A stretch of 30,927 bases of DNA from the NCBI GenBank assembly GCA_023393895.1, contig JAEXBT010000137.1, positions 1-30,927 of the forward strand, written 5' to 3'. The stretch is from Pseudomonadota bacterium (GTDB taxonomy: Bacteria > Pseudomonadota > Gammaproteobacteria > Xanthomonadales > Xanthomonadaceae). Below, piece after piece: positions 19,517 to 27,164 of this stretch (its first letter is position 1; every line of letters begins with the position of its first letter). The notes under the pieces are model-generated. The model had not been told where the DNA came from, ran no database searches, and saw only the letters and a program-made list of their open reading frames with translations. The position numbers and the translations under genes are program-made.

Positions 19517-20269
19517 ATGGAAACGCCAGCCCGTACAGAACGCCCACTCGCCCTGGTCACCGGCGGCGCCCGTCGCATCGGCGCGGCCATCGTGCGGCGC
19601 CTGCATGCGGCCGGCTACGACATCGCCCTGCACCACTTCGCCTCCGCCCGCGAGGCGCAGGCGCTGGTCGCCGAACTCGAAGCCGCGCGTCCCGGCAGCG
19701 CCGCCGCCTTCACTGCCGACCTGCGCGTGTTCGACCGCATCCCGGAGCTGTGCGCTCAGGTGGTGGGCCGTTTCGGGCGGCTCGATGCGCTGGTCAACAA
19801 CGCTTCGGCCTACTACACCACGCCGTTCGGGGGGGTGACCCCGGCGCAGTGGGATGACCTGTTCGCGATCAATGTGCGGGCGCCGTTCTTCCTCGCCCAA
19901 TGTGCCGCTCCGCATCTGGCCCACCGGGCTGGCGCCATCGTCAACCTGATCGATGCCTATGCCGAACGCCCACGCAGCGGGATCAGCGCACACGCTGCAT
20001 CCAAGGCCGCGCTGATGGGTGCGACCCGCGCACTGGCGGTGGAGCTCGCACCGCAGGTGCGGGTCAACGGCGTGTCGCCGGGCGCGATCCTGTGGCCGAC
20101 GCAGGGTCAGGATGACGGCCTGCAACAGGCGCTGATCGACCGCACGCCCTTGGCGCGGACCGGGACCGCCGAGGAGGTGGCGGAAGCGGTGCGCTGGCTG
20201 TTGCAGGACGCGAGTTACCTCACCGGCGAAATCCTCAACCTTGATGGCGGCCGCAACGCCTTGGGCTAG
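19517..20269 (+). CDS. Short-chain dehydrogenase, pteridine reductase (PTR1/FolM) type
   Basis: A 250-residue NADPH-type SDR. The cofactor loop is TGGARRIG with its Arg pair, and NNAS is at 94-97. The segment IVNLIDAYAERP places Asp146 where PTR1 enzymes have their catalytic Asp rather than the SDR Ser. VRVNGVSPGAILWP is typical of bacterial pteridine reductases. The expected Tyr of YxxxK, 13 residues after the Asp, is His159 here (SAHAASK, codon 19991-19993); Lys163 is kept. If active, it would reduce dihydropterins or dihydrofolate. The convergent neighbours folK and folB support a pterin role. The stop shares CTAG with folK. Confidence 0.87.
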   Translation: METPARTERPLALVTGGARRIGAAIVRRLHAAGYDIALHHFASAREAQALVAELEAARPGSAAAFTADLRVFDRIPELCAQVVGRFGRLDALVNNASAYYTTPFGGVTPAQWDDLFAINVRAPFFLAQCAAPHLAHRAGAIVNLIDAYAERPRSGISAHAASKAALMGATRALAVELAPQVRVNGVSPGAILWPTQGQDDGLQQALIDRTPLARTGTAEEVAEAVRWLLQDASYLTGEILNLDGGRNALG

Positions 20270-20769
20270 GCGCCCTCGATCGCCACCACTTCGGCCACGC
20301 TGCCGAACTCCGGATGCGCGCGCCAGGCTTCGCCTACGGTGCGCTGTTCTCCCGGGATCAGCGCTTCCGGCGCGATGTCCGCCAGCGGGCGCAGTACGAA
20401 GGCATGCGCCAGCTCGGGACGCGGCAGCCGGAGATGCCCTGCGCCCTCGAGCCGCAGCTCATCGTAGAGAACCAGGTCGATATCGATGTTGCGATCGGAG
20501 AAGCGCGGCCCGCTGCGATCGCGCCCCTGCGCGTCCTCGTAGGCATGCAACCAGGCGTCGAGTTCGTGCGGGTCCAGGCGGGTGTCGATGACCGCCGCGG
20601 CATTGAGGAAGTCGGCCCCATCGAAACCGACCGCGGCGGTGCGATAGACCGGGGAGAAGCGCACCTCACCGAAGCGGCCCCGCAACGCCGAGAACGCCAG
20701 CGCCATCTGCATTTCTGCATCGACATTGCTGCCAAGGCTCAGATACGCGCGATGCCAGTCAGCGGCCAT
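20266..20769 (-). CDS. folK: 2-amino-4-hydroxy-6-hydroxymethyldihydropteridine pyrophosphokinase (HPPK)
   Basis: A 167-residue HPPK, which transfers pyrophosphate from ATP to 6-hydroxymethyl-dihydropterin in folate synthesis. The N-terminus AYLSLGSN is the standard opening. SPVYRTAAVG and DFLNAAAVIDT follow. The ATP/metal site is GPRFSDRNIDIDLVLYDE, with its paired Asp residues, and LPRPELAHAFVLRPLADIAP is the C-terminal signature. It overlaps the end of folB by 11 bases, so the two are transcribed together and act at consecutive steps. The TAG stop shares CTAG (20266-20269) with the SDR. Confidence 0.94.
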   Translation of the reverse strand: MAADWHRAYLSLGSNVDAEMQMALAFSALRGRFGEVRFSPVYRTAAVGFDGADFLNAAAVIDTRLDPHELDAWLHAYEDAQGRDRSGPRFSDRNIDIDLVLYDELRLEGAGHLRLPRPELAHAFVLRPLADIAPEALIPGEQRTVGEAWRAHPEFGSVAEVVAIEGA

Positions 20770-21133
20770 CGGCAGGCTCCGGCTTCGTCCCGCGCTCGAT
20801 CACCACGCCGACCGCGCGCGAGCCGGTGACGGCACCGGGCTTGGAGAGCCTCAGTCGCAGCCACGGCACGCCGAACTCCTCGCGGATGATCGCCGCACAC
20901 CGCTCGGCCAGCGATTCAACGAGCCCGAAGCGCGATTCGGAGACATACGCGATCAGACGCTTCGACACCGCCTTGTAGTCGAGCGTGTCGGTGATGTCGT
21001 CGCTGGCCGCTGGCCGCCGGTTGTCGAAGGCCATTTCGATGTCCAGCACCACCTTCTGGGTGATCTCGCGCTCCCAGTCATAGATGCCGATCACGCACTC
21101 GATCTCGAGTGCCTCGATGAAGACGATGTCCAT
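20759..21133 (-). CDS. folB: Dihydroneopterin aldolase
   Basis: A 124-residue dihydroneopterin aldolase, which cleaves 7,8-dihydroneopterin to 6-hydroxymethyl-dihydropterin and glycolaldehyde, the step before FolK. IECVIGIYDWERE near residue 12 is the family signature, with the substrate-binding Glu. DTLDYKAVSKRL and LVESLAERCAAII follow, and LRLSKPGAV carries the C-terminal Lys. The gene starts nine bases after the mscS-like gene. The sequence TAGCCT, whose first three bases are that gene's stop, lies exactly six bases before the ATG, so it may also have its own leaderless promoter. Confidence 0.94.
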   Translation of the reverse strand: MDIVFIEALEIECVIGIYDWEREITQKVVLDIEMAFDNRRPAASDDITDTLDYKAVSKRLIAYVSESRFGLVESLAERCAAIIREEFGVPWLRLRLSKPGAVTGSRAVGVVIERGTKPEPADGR

Positions 21134-21139
21134 TCGCGA

Positions 21140-21145
21140 AGGCTA
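21140..21145 (-). promoter_or_regulatory. TANNNT box (TAGCCT) six bases before folB
   Basis: On the minus strand TAGCCT is followed by TCGCGA and the folB ATG. The TAG is also the stop codon of the upstream channel gene. Confidence 0.4.
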
Positions 21146-22426
21146 GGCGGCTTGGCCGGCGTCGGCAAGCCGCGCGTCGTCACGCAGCGATTCGCCCAGC
21201 TGGCGCATGTCGGCCCCCGCGGGCGCCTGGAACACGCGCAGCCCGAATTCCGGCAGCAGCGCCAGCAGATGGTCGAGGATGTCGGACTGCGCGTCCTCGT
21301 ACTCGGCCCAGCGCACGTCGTTGATGAAGCAGTAGATCTCCAGCGGCAGTCCCGAATCCCCCGGCTGCAGCTGCCGCACCAGCAATGACATGTCCTGACG
21401 GATCTTCGGGTGAGCGCGCAGGTACTCGCGCACGTATGCACGGAACGTGCCGATGTTGGTGAAACGCCGGGTGTTGGCGGGCTCGCGGGCGTCATCGGCC
21501 AGGCGCGCGTTCCATTCGCTCACCTCGCCTGCCTTCTCGGCCAGGTATTCACGCAGCAGGCGCAGCCGCGACAGCCGCGCGATGTCGTCATCCTGCAGGA
21601 ACCGGACGCTGGACTGGTCGAGCAGCAATGCGCGCTTCATCCGGCGCCCACCCGATTCGCTCATGTGCCGCCAGTTCTTGAAGGAGTCGCTGATCAGCTT
21701 CTTGGTCGGGATGGTGGTGACCGTCATGTCCCAGTTGCGCACGGTCACGGTGTGCAGCGCGATGTCGATGACGTCGCCGTCGGCGTTCTGTCCGGGCATT
21801 TCGATCCAGTCGCCGACCCGGACCCGGCCGTCGTTGCTGATCTGCACGCTGGCGACGAACGACAGGATGGTGTCCTGGAAGATCAGCATCATCACCGCGG
21901 TCATCGCGCCCATCCCGGTCAGCACGTGCAACAGCTTGGCGCCGATGAAGGTGGCGATGATCGACAGCACCACCATCACGTACATCAGGATCTTGAACAC
22001 CTGGATGTAGCCCTTGATCGGCTTGTCGCGCGACTCCGGCCGGCGTTCGTAGGCCTCGTTCACAAGGGTGAGCGCCCGCGACACCGCCGTGGCCACGGTC
22101 AGCACGATGAAGGCCTGGCACAGCGCCCGACCCACCGAAGCGAAGTCCGCGGGCAGGTCCGGCAACCAGCCGAGGCCCGCGTATATGACCAGCGCCGGCA
22201 CCACGTTGGCCAGACGCGGGATCACCCGCAGGCGGAACTCCCCACGCGCGACCCCGTGGGCCAGCGGACTGGCCGCCAGCACGCGGGTCAGCCCGCCCAG
22301 CAGCAGCCGGCGCGTCAGAAGATTGGCAAGCCATGCGGCAAGCAGCAGGCCGGCCGCGGCGACCGCTGTCCACGCCCAAGGATGGGGCGCCAGTGCCGCA
22401 CTGAGGTGTTCGATGAATGCATCCAT
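21143..22426 (-). CDS. Small-conductance mechanosensitive channel, YbdG-type MscS family
   Basis: A 427-residue inner-membrane channel. About five hydrophobic segments span residues 15-205, ending in the pore helix [20 protein letters not shown]. The cytoplasmic beta domain follows with [20 protein letters not shown], the [15 protein letters not shown] strand pair and the [13 protein letters not shown] segment typical of YbdG-like proteins rather than short MscS. These channels open under membrane tension and release solutes on hypo-osmotic shock. It lies between tsaD (24 bases upstream, same strand) and folB. Confidence 0.9.
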   Translation of the reverse strand: MDAFIEHLSAALAPHPWAWTAVAAAGLLLAAWLANLLTRRLLLGGLTRVLAASPLAHGVARGEFRLRVIPRLANVVPALVIYAGLGWLPDLPADFASVGRALCQAFIVLTVATAVSRALTLVNEAYERRPESRDKPIKGYIQVFKILMYVMVVLSIIATFIGAKLLHVLTGMGAMTAVMMLIFQDTILSFVASVQISNDGRVRVGDWIEMPGQNADGDVIDIALHTVTVRNWDMTVTTIPTKKLISDSFKNWRHMSESGGRRMKRALLLDQSSVRFLQDDDIARLSRLRLLREYLAEKAGEVSEWNARLADDAREPANTRRFTNIGTFRAYVREYLRAHPKIRQDMSLLVRQLQPGDSGLPLEIYCFINDVRWAEYEDAQSDILDHLLALLPEFGLRVFQAPAGADMRQLGESLRDDARLADAGQAA

Positions 22427-22432
22427 GCAGCC

Positions 22433-22438
22433 AGCCTA
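22433..22438 (-). promoter_or_regulatory. TANNNT box (TAGGCT) six bases before the MscS-type gene
   Basis: On the minus strand TAGGCT is followed by GGCTGC and the ATG at 22426. No ribosome binding site is visible. A leaderless transcript is predicted. Confidence 0.5.
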
Positions 22439-22450
22439 ACCGCCGACTGC

Positions 22451-23509
22451 TTAAGGTTCCGACACGATGCCCTGGCCTGCCCCCGGTTGCGCGGCACCGA
22501 CCGCGGGCAGCGTCGCCATGTCCCAGCGCGGCCACACCTGCACGCCGAGGTCCTCGTACTGGCCCGCGGCCAGCCGCAAGGCGCCGGCGAAGGCGATCAT
22601 CGCGCCGTTGTCGGTACACAGCGCCGGCCGCGGGAAGCACACCCGCCCGCCGCGCTTCCCGGCCATCGCCTGCAACCGGGCGCGCAGGCGGCTGTTTGCG
22701 CCGACCCCCCCGGCCACGACAAGGGTGTCCGCACCGGTGGCTTCCAGCGCACGCTCGCACTTGATCGCCAGGGTCTCGACCACGGCGTCCTCGAATCCGC
22801 GGGCGATGTCGGCGCGAGTGGCGTCGGACTGGTCGGAGTCGCGCCACGCCATCAGTACCTGCGTCTTCAGGCCACTGAAGCTGAAATCGAGCCCGGGCCG
22901 GTCCGTCATCGGCCGGGCGAAGGTGAAACGACCGGGGGTGCCGGTTTCGGCCAGCGCCGCCAGCTGCGGCCCACCCGGGTACGGCAAGCCCATCAGCTTG
23001 GCGGTCTTGTCGAAGGCCTCGCCCGCGGCATCGTCCAGGGTTTCGCCGAGCAGGCGGTAGTCGCCGATAGTCGCCACCTCGACCAGCTGGGTGTGTCCCC
23101 CCGAAACCAGCAACGCCACGAACGGTGGCGCCGGCGGCTCATCCTCCATCAGCGGTGCCAGCAGGTGGCCCTCCATGTGGTGGATGCCGATAGCCGGTAC
23201 CTCCAGGCCCCAGGCGAGCGAGCGGGCCGCCGCGGCACCGACCAGCAACGCGCCGACCAGGCCCGGCCCTGCGGTATAGGCGACCCCGTCAATTTCATCC
23301 AGCGCGATGCCAGCCTCCCCAAGCGTCTGCCGGACCAGCGGCAGCAGCTTGCGCACGTGATCACGGCTGGCGAGTTCGGGGACCACGCCGCCGTATTCGG
23401 CATGCAGCGCGATCTGGCTGTAGACAGCGTGCGCCAGCAGACCGGCGTCGTTGTCATAGACGGCCACGCCGGTTTCGTCGCAGGAGGTTTCGATGCCCAG
23501 GACCTTCAT
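22451..23509 (-). CDS. tsaD: tRNA N6-adenosine threonylcarbamoyltransferase
   Basis: A 352-residue TsaD (Gcp/Kae1), which with TsaB and TsaE transfers threonylcarbamoyl to A37 of ANN-decoding tRNAs. [15 protein letters not shown] opens the ASKHA fold. The metal-binding histidines are in [20 protein letters not shown] and the C-terminal [12 protein letters not shown] and [12 protein letters not shown] are all family hallmarks. TAAGCT lies six bases upstream of the ATG. It is divergent from rpsU across 111 bases, the same head-to-head arrangement seen in E. coli. Confidence 0.96.
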   Translation of the reverse strand: MKVLGIETSCDETGVAVYDNDAGLLAHAVYSQIALHAEYGGVVPELASRDHVRKLLPLVRQTLGEAGIALDEIDGVAYTAGPGLVGALLVGAAAARSLAWGLEVPAIGIHHMEGHLLAPLMEDEPPAPPFVALLVSGGHTQLVEVATIGDYRLLGETLDDAAGEAFDKTAKLMGLPYPGGPQLAALAETGTPGRFTFARPMTDRPGLDFSFSGLKTQVLMAWRDSDQSDATRADIARGFEDAVVETLAIKCERALEATGADTLVVAGGVGANSRLRARLQAMAGKRGGRVCFPRPALCTDNGAMIAFAGALRLAAGQYEDLGVQVWPRWDMATLPAVGAAQPGAGQGIVSEP

Positions 23510-23515
23510 CCGCCA

Positions 23516-23521
23516 AGCTTA
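23516..23521 (-). promoter_or_regulatory. TANNNT box (TAAGCT) six bases before tsaD
   Basis: On the minus strand TAAGCT is followed by TGGCGG and the ATG at 23509. The GGCGG could be a poor ribosome binding site, but it is too close to the ATG to be typical; a leaderless start fits better. Confidence 0.45.
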
Positions 23522-23541
23522 GCGCCTTGCGCGCCGGCCGG

Positions 23542-23571
23542 TTGCACCTGCCCCCCGCTTGCCTTTACCAT
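23542..23571 (+). promoter_or_regulatory. Promoter of the rpsU operon
   Basis: TTGCAC (23542-23547) and TACCAT (23566-23571) are 18 bases apart. The predicted start is near 23578, giving a leader of about 43 bases that begins just before a strong hairpin. Confidence 0.6.
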
Positions 23572-23582
23572 ATGCGGCTCAC

Positions 23583-23599
23583 CCGGCCCCGAGGGCCGG
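23583..23599 (+). other. Hairpin in the rpsU 5' leader
   Basis: CCGGCCC (23583-23589) pairs perfectly with GGGCCGG (23593-23599) around a 3-base loop CGA. It lies within the predicted leader, 21 bases before the rpsU ATG. No T-tract follows, so it is not a terminator. It could be a ribosomal-protein control element or a stability hairpin. Confidence 0.5.
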
Positions 23600-23620
23600 T
23601 CCGCACCTTCAGAGATTCCT

Positions 23621-23836
23621 ATGCCCAGCGTCAAAGTTCGCGAAAACGAGCCTTTTGAATTTGCCCTGCGTCGCTTCAAGCGCACCTGCGAGAAGGCCGG
23701 CGTGCTCGCCGAGACCCGCAAGCGCGAGTTCTACGAGAAGCCGACCCAGGAACGCAAGCGCAAGGCCGCGGCCGCGGTGAAGCGTCAGGCCCGCCGCACG
23801 GCGCGCGACGTCACCAAGCGCCAGCGCCTGTACTGA
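23621..23836 (+). CDS. rpsU: 30S ribosomal protein S21
   Basis: A 71-residue S21 beginning [18 protein letters not shown], with the strongly basic Arg/Lys-rich C-terminal half ([18 protein letters not shown]) that binds the 30S platform near the anti-Shine-Dalgarno end of 16S rRNA. Length and ends match gammaproteobacterial S21. Translation starts at the ATG after AGAGATTCCT. It is the first gene of a run rpsU-yqeY-yihY-dnaG and is followed by a terminator or attenuator before yqeY. Confidence 0.97.
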   Translation: MPSVKVRENEPFEFALRRFKRTCEKAGVLAETRKREFYEKPTQERKRKAAAAVKRQARRTARDVTKRQRLY

Positions 23837-23881
23837 TTCCTGCCGCGCGTTCGCGCGCGAGCTGCAGCAATGCGCTCCACG

Positions 23882-23904
23882 AAGCCGGCCGAAAGCCGGC
23901 TTTT
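23882..23904 (+). terminator. Intrinsic terminator/attenuator between rpsU and yqeY
   Basis: AAGCCGGC (23882-23889) pairs with GCCGGCTT (23895-23902) around a five-base loop, followed by TTTT (23901-23904). Partial read-through here would make much more S21 than primase, as in the E. coli macromolecular-synthesis operon. Confidence 0.8.
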
Positions 23905-23933
23905 CGTGTTTCCAAGCCCAAACGGAGTTTTCC

Positions 23934-24380
23934 ATGTCCCTCAAGACCCAGCTCACCGATGACATGAAGGCGGCGATGAAGGCCGGCGACAAGCCGCGGC
24001 TGGCGGTCATCCGCCTGATCAACGCCGCGATCAAGCAGCGGGAAGTCGACGAACGCGTCGAGCTGGACGATGCCGCCGTGCTCGCCGTCCTCGAGAGGAT
24101 GGTCAAGCAGCGCAAGGATTCGATCAGCCAGTACGAAGCGGCTGCCCGCGAGGACCTGGCTCAGGTCGAGCGCGACGAGATGGCCGTCATCGAAACCTAT
24201 CTGCCCGAAAAGATGGGCGAGCCCGAAATCCTTGCCGCGATCGATGCGGCCATCGCCCGGATCGGCGCCAGCGGCCCGGCCGACATGGGCAAGCTGATGG
24301 GCGTGCTCAAGCCGCAGCTGGCCGGCCAGGCGGACATGGGTCTGGTTTCCAGGCTGATCAAGCAGAAGCTCGCCGGCTGA
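23934..24380 (+). CDS. GatB/YqeY domain protein
   Basis: A 148-residue YqeY-family protein, a small helical protein related to the tail domain of the tRNA-dependent amidotransferase subunit GatB. KTQLTDDMKAAMKAGDK, RLAVIRLINAAIKQRE and the C-terminal ADMGKLMGVLKPQLAGQADMG are typical. Its cellular role is not established, though the tail domain suggests tRNA binding. ATG follows GGAG. Genes of this family are often found between rpsU and dnaG. Confidence 0.93.
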   Translation: MSLKTQLTDDMKAAMKAGDKPRLAVIRLINAAIKQREVDERVELDDAAVLAVLERMVKQRKDSISQYEAAAREDLAQVERDEMAVIETYLPEKMGEPEILAAIDAAIARIGASGPADMGKLMGVLKPQLAGQADMGLVSRLIKQKLAG

Positions 24381-24402
24381 CACGCTCGCCACGCGCCCCG
24401 GC

Positions 24403-24408
24403 GATACT
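24403..24408 (+). promoter_or_regulatory. -10-like box (GATACT) six bases before the YihY-type gene
   Basis: GATACT is followed by GTGCCG and the ATG at 24415. It fits four of six consensus -10 bases at the same spacing as the TANNNT boxes of other genes here; the first base is G rather than T. No ribosome binding site is seen. Confidence 0.45.
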
Positions 24409-24414
24409 GTGCCG

Positions 24415-25365
24415 ATGAGCACGAAGCACGGACCGGACACGCCCGTCGAGACGGTCCTCCACCAACTCGATCCCACGGACAAGGCCTCGATCACCGAGGC
24501 GGACGGCGCACCCGCACCGCCGCCGGTCGAGGCCAAGGTCCGCCGCGCCACCTTCGGTGACCTGCCCCTGGCGCTGTTGCGCCGCTTCTTCGATGCCGAC
24601 GTCATCACCCAGTCGGCCGCGCTCGCCTTCTATGCCGCGCTCTCGCTGGCGCCGCTGATCCTGCTCCTGCTCTGGCTGACCGCGTCGAGCGAGGTCGTGC
24701 AGGCGGCGGTCATCGACCAGGTCAACCTGCTCGCCGGGCAGGAAACCGCGGGTGTGGCGCGCACGGTGGTGGAAAACGCCCGCGCCGCACCCGACACGCG
24801 CTCGGTCGCCGGCTGGTGGAGCATCGCGCTGCTGCTGGTCGGCGCCACCGCGGTGTTCGCCCAGCTGCAGGACGCGCTCAACCGCATCTTCCGCACCGAT
24901 GCCACCGCGCTCGCCGGCATCGGCGACTGGCTGCGCAAGCGACTGTTCTCCTTCGGCGTCCTGCTTGCGCTGGCCTTCCTGCTGCTGGTGTCGATGACCG
25001 TCACCACCGCGCTTGACCTGCTGCTGCGCGGGTTCGATGCGCTGCAACCGGCGCTGGCGACGATCGCCTCGCTGGTGGTCTACGCGATCGCCTTCGCTTT
25101 CATGTACCACTTCCTGCCCGACCGCCGCGTGCACTGGCGGATCGCATTGGCCGGTGGTGCATTCACCGCGGTCCTGTTCGTGCTCGGCCGCATCGGCATC
25201 AGCTGGTACCTCGCCAACGCCTCCACCGCGAACGCCTACGGTGCGATGGGCGCGCTGATGCTGGCGATGCTGTGGGTCTATTATGCCTCGATCATCCTGT
25301 TCATCGGCGCGGTGGTGACAGCAACCATCGACGAGCGGATCGGCCTGCGCAAGGACGAGGCCTGA
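24415..25365 (+). CDS. YihY/BrkB family inner-membrane protein
   Basis: A 316-residue membrane protein of the YihY (formerly 'RNase BN') family, with a cytoplasmic N-terminal extension of about 45 residues rich in Asp, Glu and Pro, then six hydrophobic segments. ITQSAALAFYAALSLAPLIL and MYHFLPDRRVHWRIALAGG are family signatures, as is the ANAYGAMGALMLAMLWVYYAS segment. The function is not established; the nuclease name is historical. I chose the ATG at 24415 rather than the GTG two codons earlier because of the -10-like box. dnaG starts two bases after its stop. Confidence 0.9.
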   Translation: MSTKHGPDTPVETVLHQLDPTDKASITEADGAPAPPPVEAKVRRATFGDLPLALLRRFFDADVITQSAALAFYAALSLAPLILLLLWLTASSEVVQAAVIDQVNLLAGQETAGVARTVVENARAAPDTRSVAGWWSIALLLVGATAVFAQLQDALNRIFRTDATALAGIGDWLRKRLFSFGVLLALAFLLLVSMTVTTALDLLLRGFDALQPALATIASLVVYAIAFAFMYHFLPDRRVHWRIALAGGAFTAVLFVLGRIGISWYLANASTANAYGAMGALMLAMLWVYYASIILFIGAVVTATIDERIGLRKDEA

Positions 25366-25367
25366 GC

Positions 25368-27110
25368 ATGGCGCGCATCCCGGACGCCTTCATCGACGAT
25401 CTCCTGGCGCGCTCCGATATCGTGGAGGTGGTCGGCGCGCGCGTGCCGCTGAAGAAGCAGGGCCGCGAGTACTCGGCACGCTGCCCCTTCCACGACGAGC
25501 GATCGCCCTCGTTCACCGTCTCGCCGACCAAGCAGTTCTACCACTGCTTTGGCTGCGGGGCGCACGGCACCGCGATCAGCTTCCTGATGAAATATGACCG
25601 GCTGGAGTTCCTCGATGCGGTCGAGGAACTGGCCAAGCGCGCCGGCATGGAAGTGCCGCGTGAAACCGCGCAGAAGGCCGCCAACCCGGAAACGCAATCG
25701 CTGTTCAACGCACTCGAGGCGGCCAGCCGTTTCTTCCAGAAGCAGTTGTCCTCGAGCGATACGGCTCGTGGATACCTCGAGAGTCGCGGCGTCGACGAAG
25801 ACACGCGCGAGCGCTTCGGCATCGGTTATGCACCGGAAGGCTTCTCCGCACTGAAGGACGCGCTCGGCACCGATGCGCGGCGGATGCAGTTGCTGGAGAA
25901 GGCGGGGATGTTCTCGCGCAACGAGCGCGGCCATGTCTACGACAAGTTCCGCCACCGCATCATGTTCCCGATCCACGACCGCCGCGGCCGGGTGATCGCC
26001 TTCGGCGGGCGCGTGCTGTCGAAGGACGATGCGCCGAAGTACCTCAACTCGCCGGAGACGCCGCTGTTCCACAAGGGCCGCGAGCTCTACGGACTGTGGC
26101 AGGTACGCCAGGCCAACCAGAAGATCGCGCGGCTGATCGTGGTCGAGGGCTACATGGACGTGATCGCGCTGTTCCAGGCCGGGCTGCCCGAGGCCGTCGC
26201 CACGCTCGGCACAGCCACCACGCCCGAACACGCCGAACTGCTGTTCCGCAACGCCCCCGACGTGGTCTTCTGTTTCGACGGCGATGCCGCCGGTCGACGC
26301 GCCGCGACCCGCGCCATGGAATCGGTGCTGCCGCGGATGAAGGATGGGCGTCAGGCGTTCTTCCTGTTCCTGCCCGAGGGCGAGGATCCGGATTCGCTGG
26401 TGCGCGCGGAGGGCACGGCGGGCTTCGAGGCACGCCTGCGCGACGCCACGCCGCTGTCGAAGTTCTTCTTCGACGAACTCTCGAGCGATGTCCAGCTGCA
26501 CACGCTCGAAGGCAAGGGCCGGCTGGCCGAACGCGCCAAACCACTGCTCGCGCAGATTCCCGATGGCGCCTTCGGTGACCTGATGCAAGCGCGCCTGACC
26601 GAGCTCACTGGGGTCGGTGCCCGCGTGAGTACGCCACAGACGCACGTGCCGGTGCATCGCGCCCATTCCCGCCCGGATCCGAGTCCGGCGCCCAAACGAA
26701 GCCTTGTGCGCAGCGCGATCACCCTGCTCCTGCAACAGCCTTCGCTCGGCCTGGAGGCCGCGATTCCCTACGTGTTCGCCGGCCTGCGCCAGCCGGGCGT
26801 GGAACTGCTGACCGAACTGCTCGACGTGGTGCAGACGCGGCCGGACATTTCGACCGGCGGCCTGCTGGAGCTGTTTGCCGGGCGCGAGGAGGCCGCATCG
26901 TTGCAGAAGCTCGCCGGCATCAGCCTGCCGGGCGAGACGGCCAGCTGGCAGGCCGAATTCGATGACGTGCTGGCACAGCTCGAAAAGCAGACCCTGCAGC
27001 AGCGCATCGATGACCTGACCCTGCGCATGCGCGAAGTCGGCACCGTCGGCATGAGCGCAGGGGAGAAGGATGAGCTGCGTGAACTGCAGGCGCGCGTCGT
27101 GCGCGGCTGA
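25368..27110 (+). CDS. dnaG: DNA primase
   Basis: A 580-residue primase that makes RNA primers for replication. The zinc-binding domain has C39, H42, C60 and C63 (RCPFH and HCFGCG). The TOPRIM catalytic core has Glu260 in VVEGYMDVI and Asp304/Asp306 in FCFDGDAAG, with the same 44- and 46-residue spacing as in E. coli. The C-terminal helicase-binding domain begins after about residue 430, beyond a Pro/Arg-rich linker. The ATG is two bases after the yihY stop, with GAGG just upstream. rpoD, the usual downstream partner, does not follow. Confidence 0.97.
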   Translation: MARIPDAFIDDLLARSDIVEVVGARVPLKKQGREYSARCPFHDERSPSFTVSPTKQFYHCFGCGAHGTAISFLMKYDRLEFLDAVEELAKRAGMEVPRETAQKAANPETQSLFNALEAASRFFQKQLSSSDTARGYLESRGVDEDTRERFGIGYAPEGFSALKDALGTDARRMQLLEKAGMFSRNERGHVYDKFRHRIMFPIHDRRGRVIAFGGRVLSKDDAPKYLNSPETPLFHKGRELYGLWQVRQANQKIARLIVVEGYMDVIALFQAGLPEAVATLGTATTPEHAELLFRNAPDVVFCFDGDAAGRRAATRAMESVLPRMKDGRQAFFLFLPEGEDPDSLVRAEGTAGFEARLRDATPLSKFFFDELSSDVQLHTLEGKGRLAERAKPLLAQIPDGAFGDLMQARLTELTGVGARVSTPQTHVPVHRAHSRPDPSPAPKRSLVRSAITLLLQQPSLGLEAAIPYVFAGLRQPGVELLTELLDVVQTRPDISTGGLLELFAGREEAASLQKLAGISLPGETASWQAEFDDVLAQLEKQTLQQRIDDLTLRMREVGTVGMSAGEKDELRELQARVVRG

Positions 27111-27131
27111 ACGCGCGCTTCATGCATCGGG

Positions 27132-27137
27132 GATAAT
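27132..27137 (+). promoter_or_regulatory. Candidate -10 (GATAAT) for the YeiH-type transporter
   Basis: GATAAT lies 27 bases before the ATG at 27165, giving a predicted leader of about 21 bases. The -35 region is weak. Confidence 0.45.
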
Positions 27138-27164
27138 CGCCGCTTTCGTCACCCCGGCTCCGCG

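Noticed and set aside
21410..23600. A plus-strand frame open for more than 700 codons antisense to mscS and tsaD and continuous with rpsU
   Set aside because: It shows no family motifs and has shadow-like composition. Only its last 71 codons (rpsU) are real.
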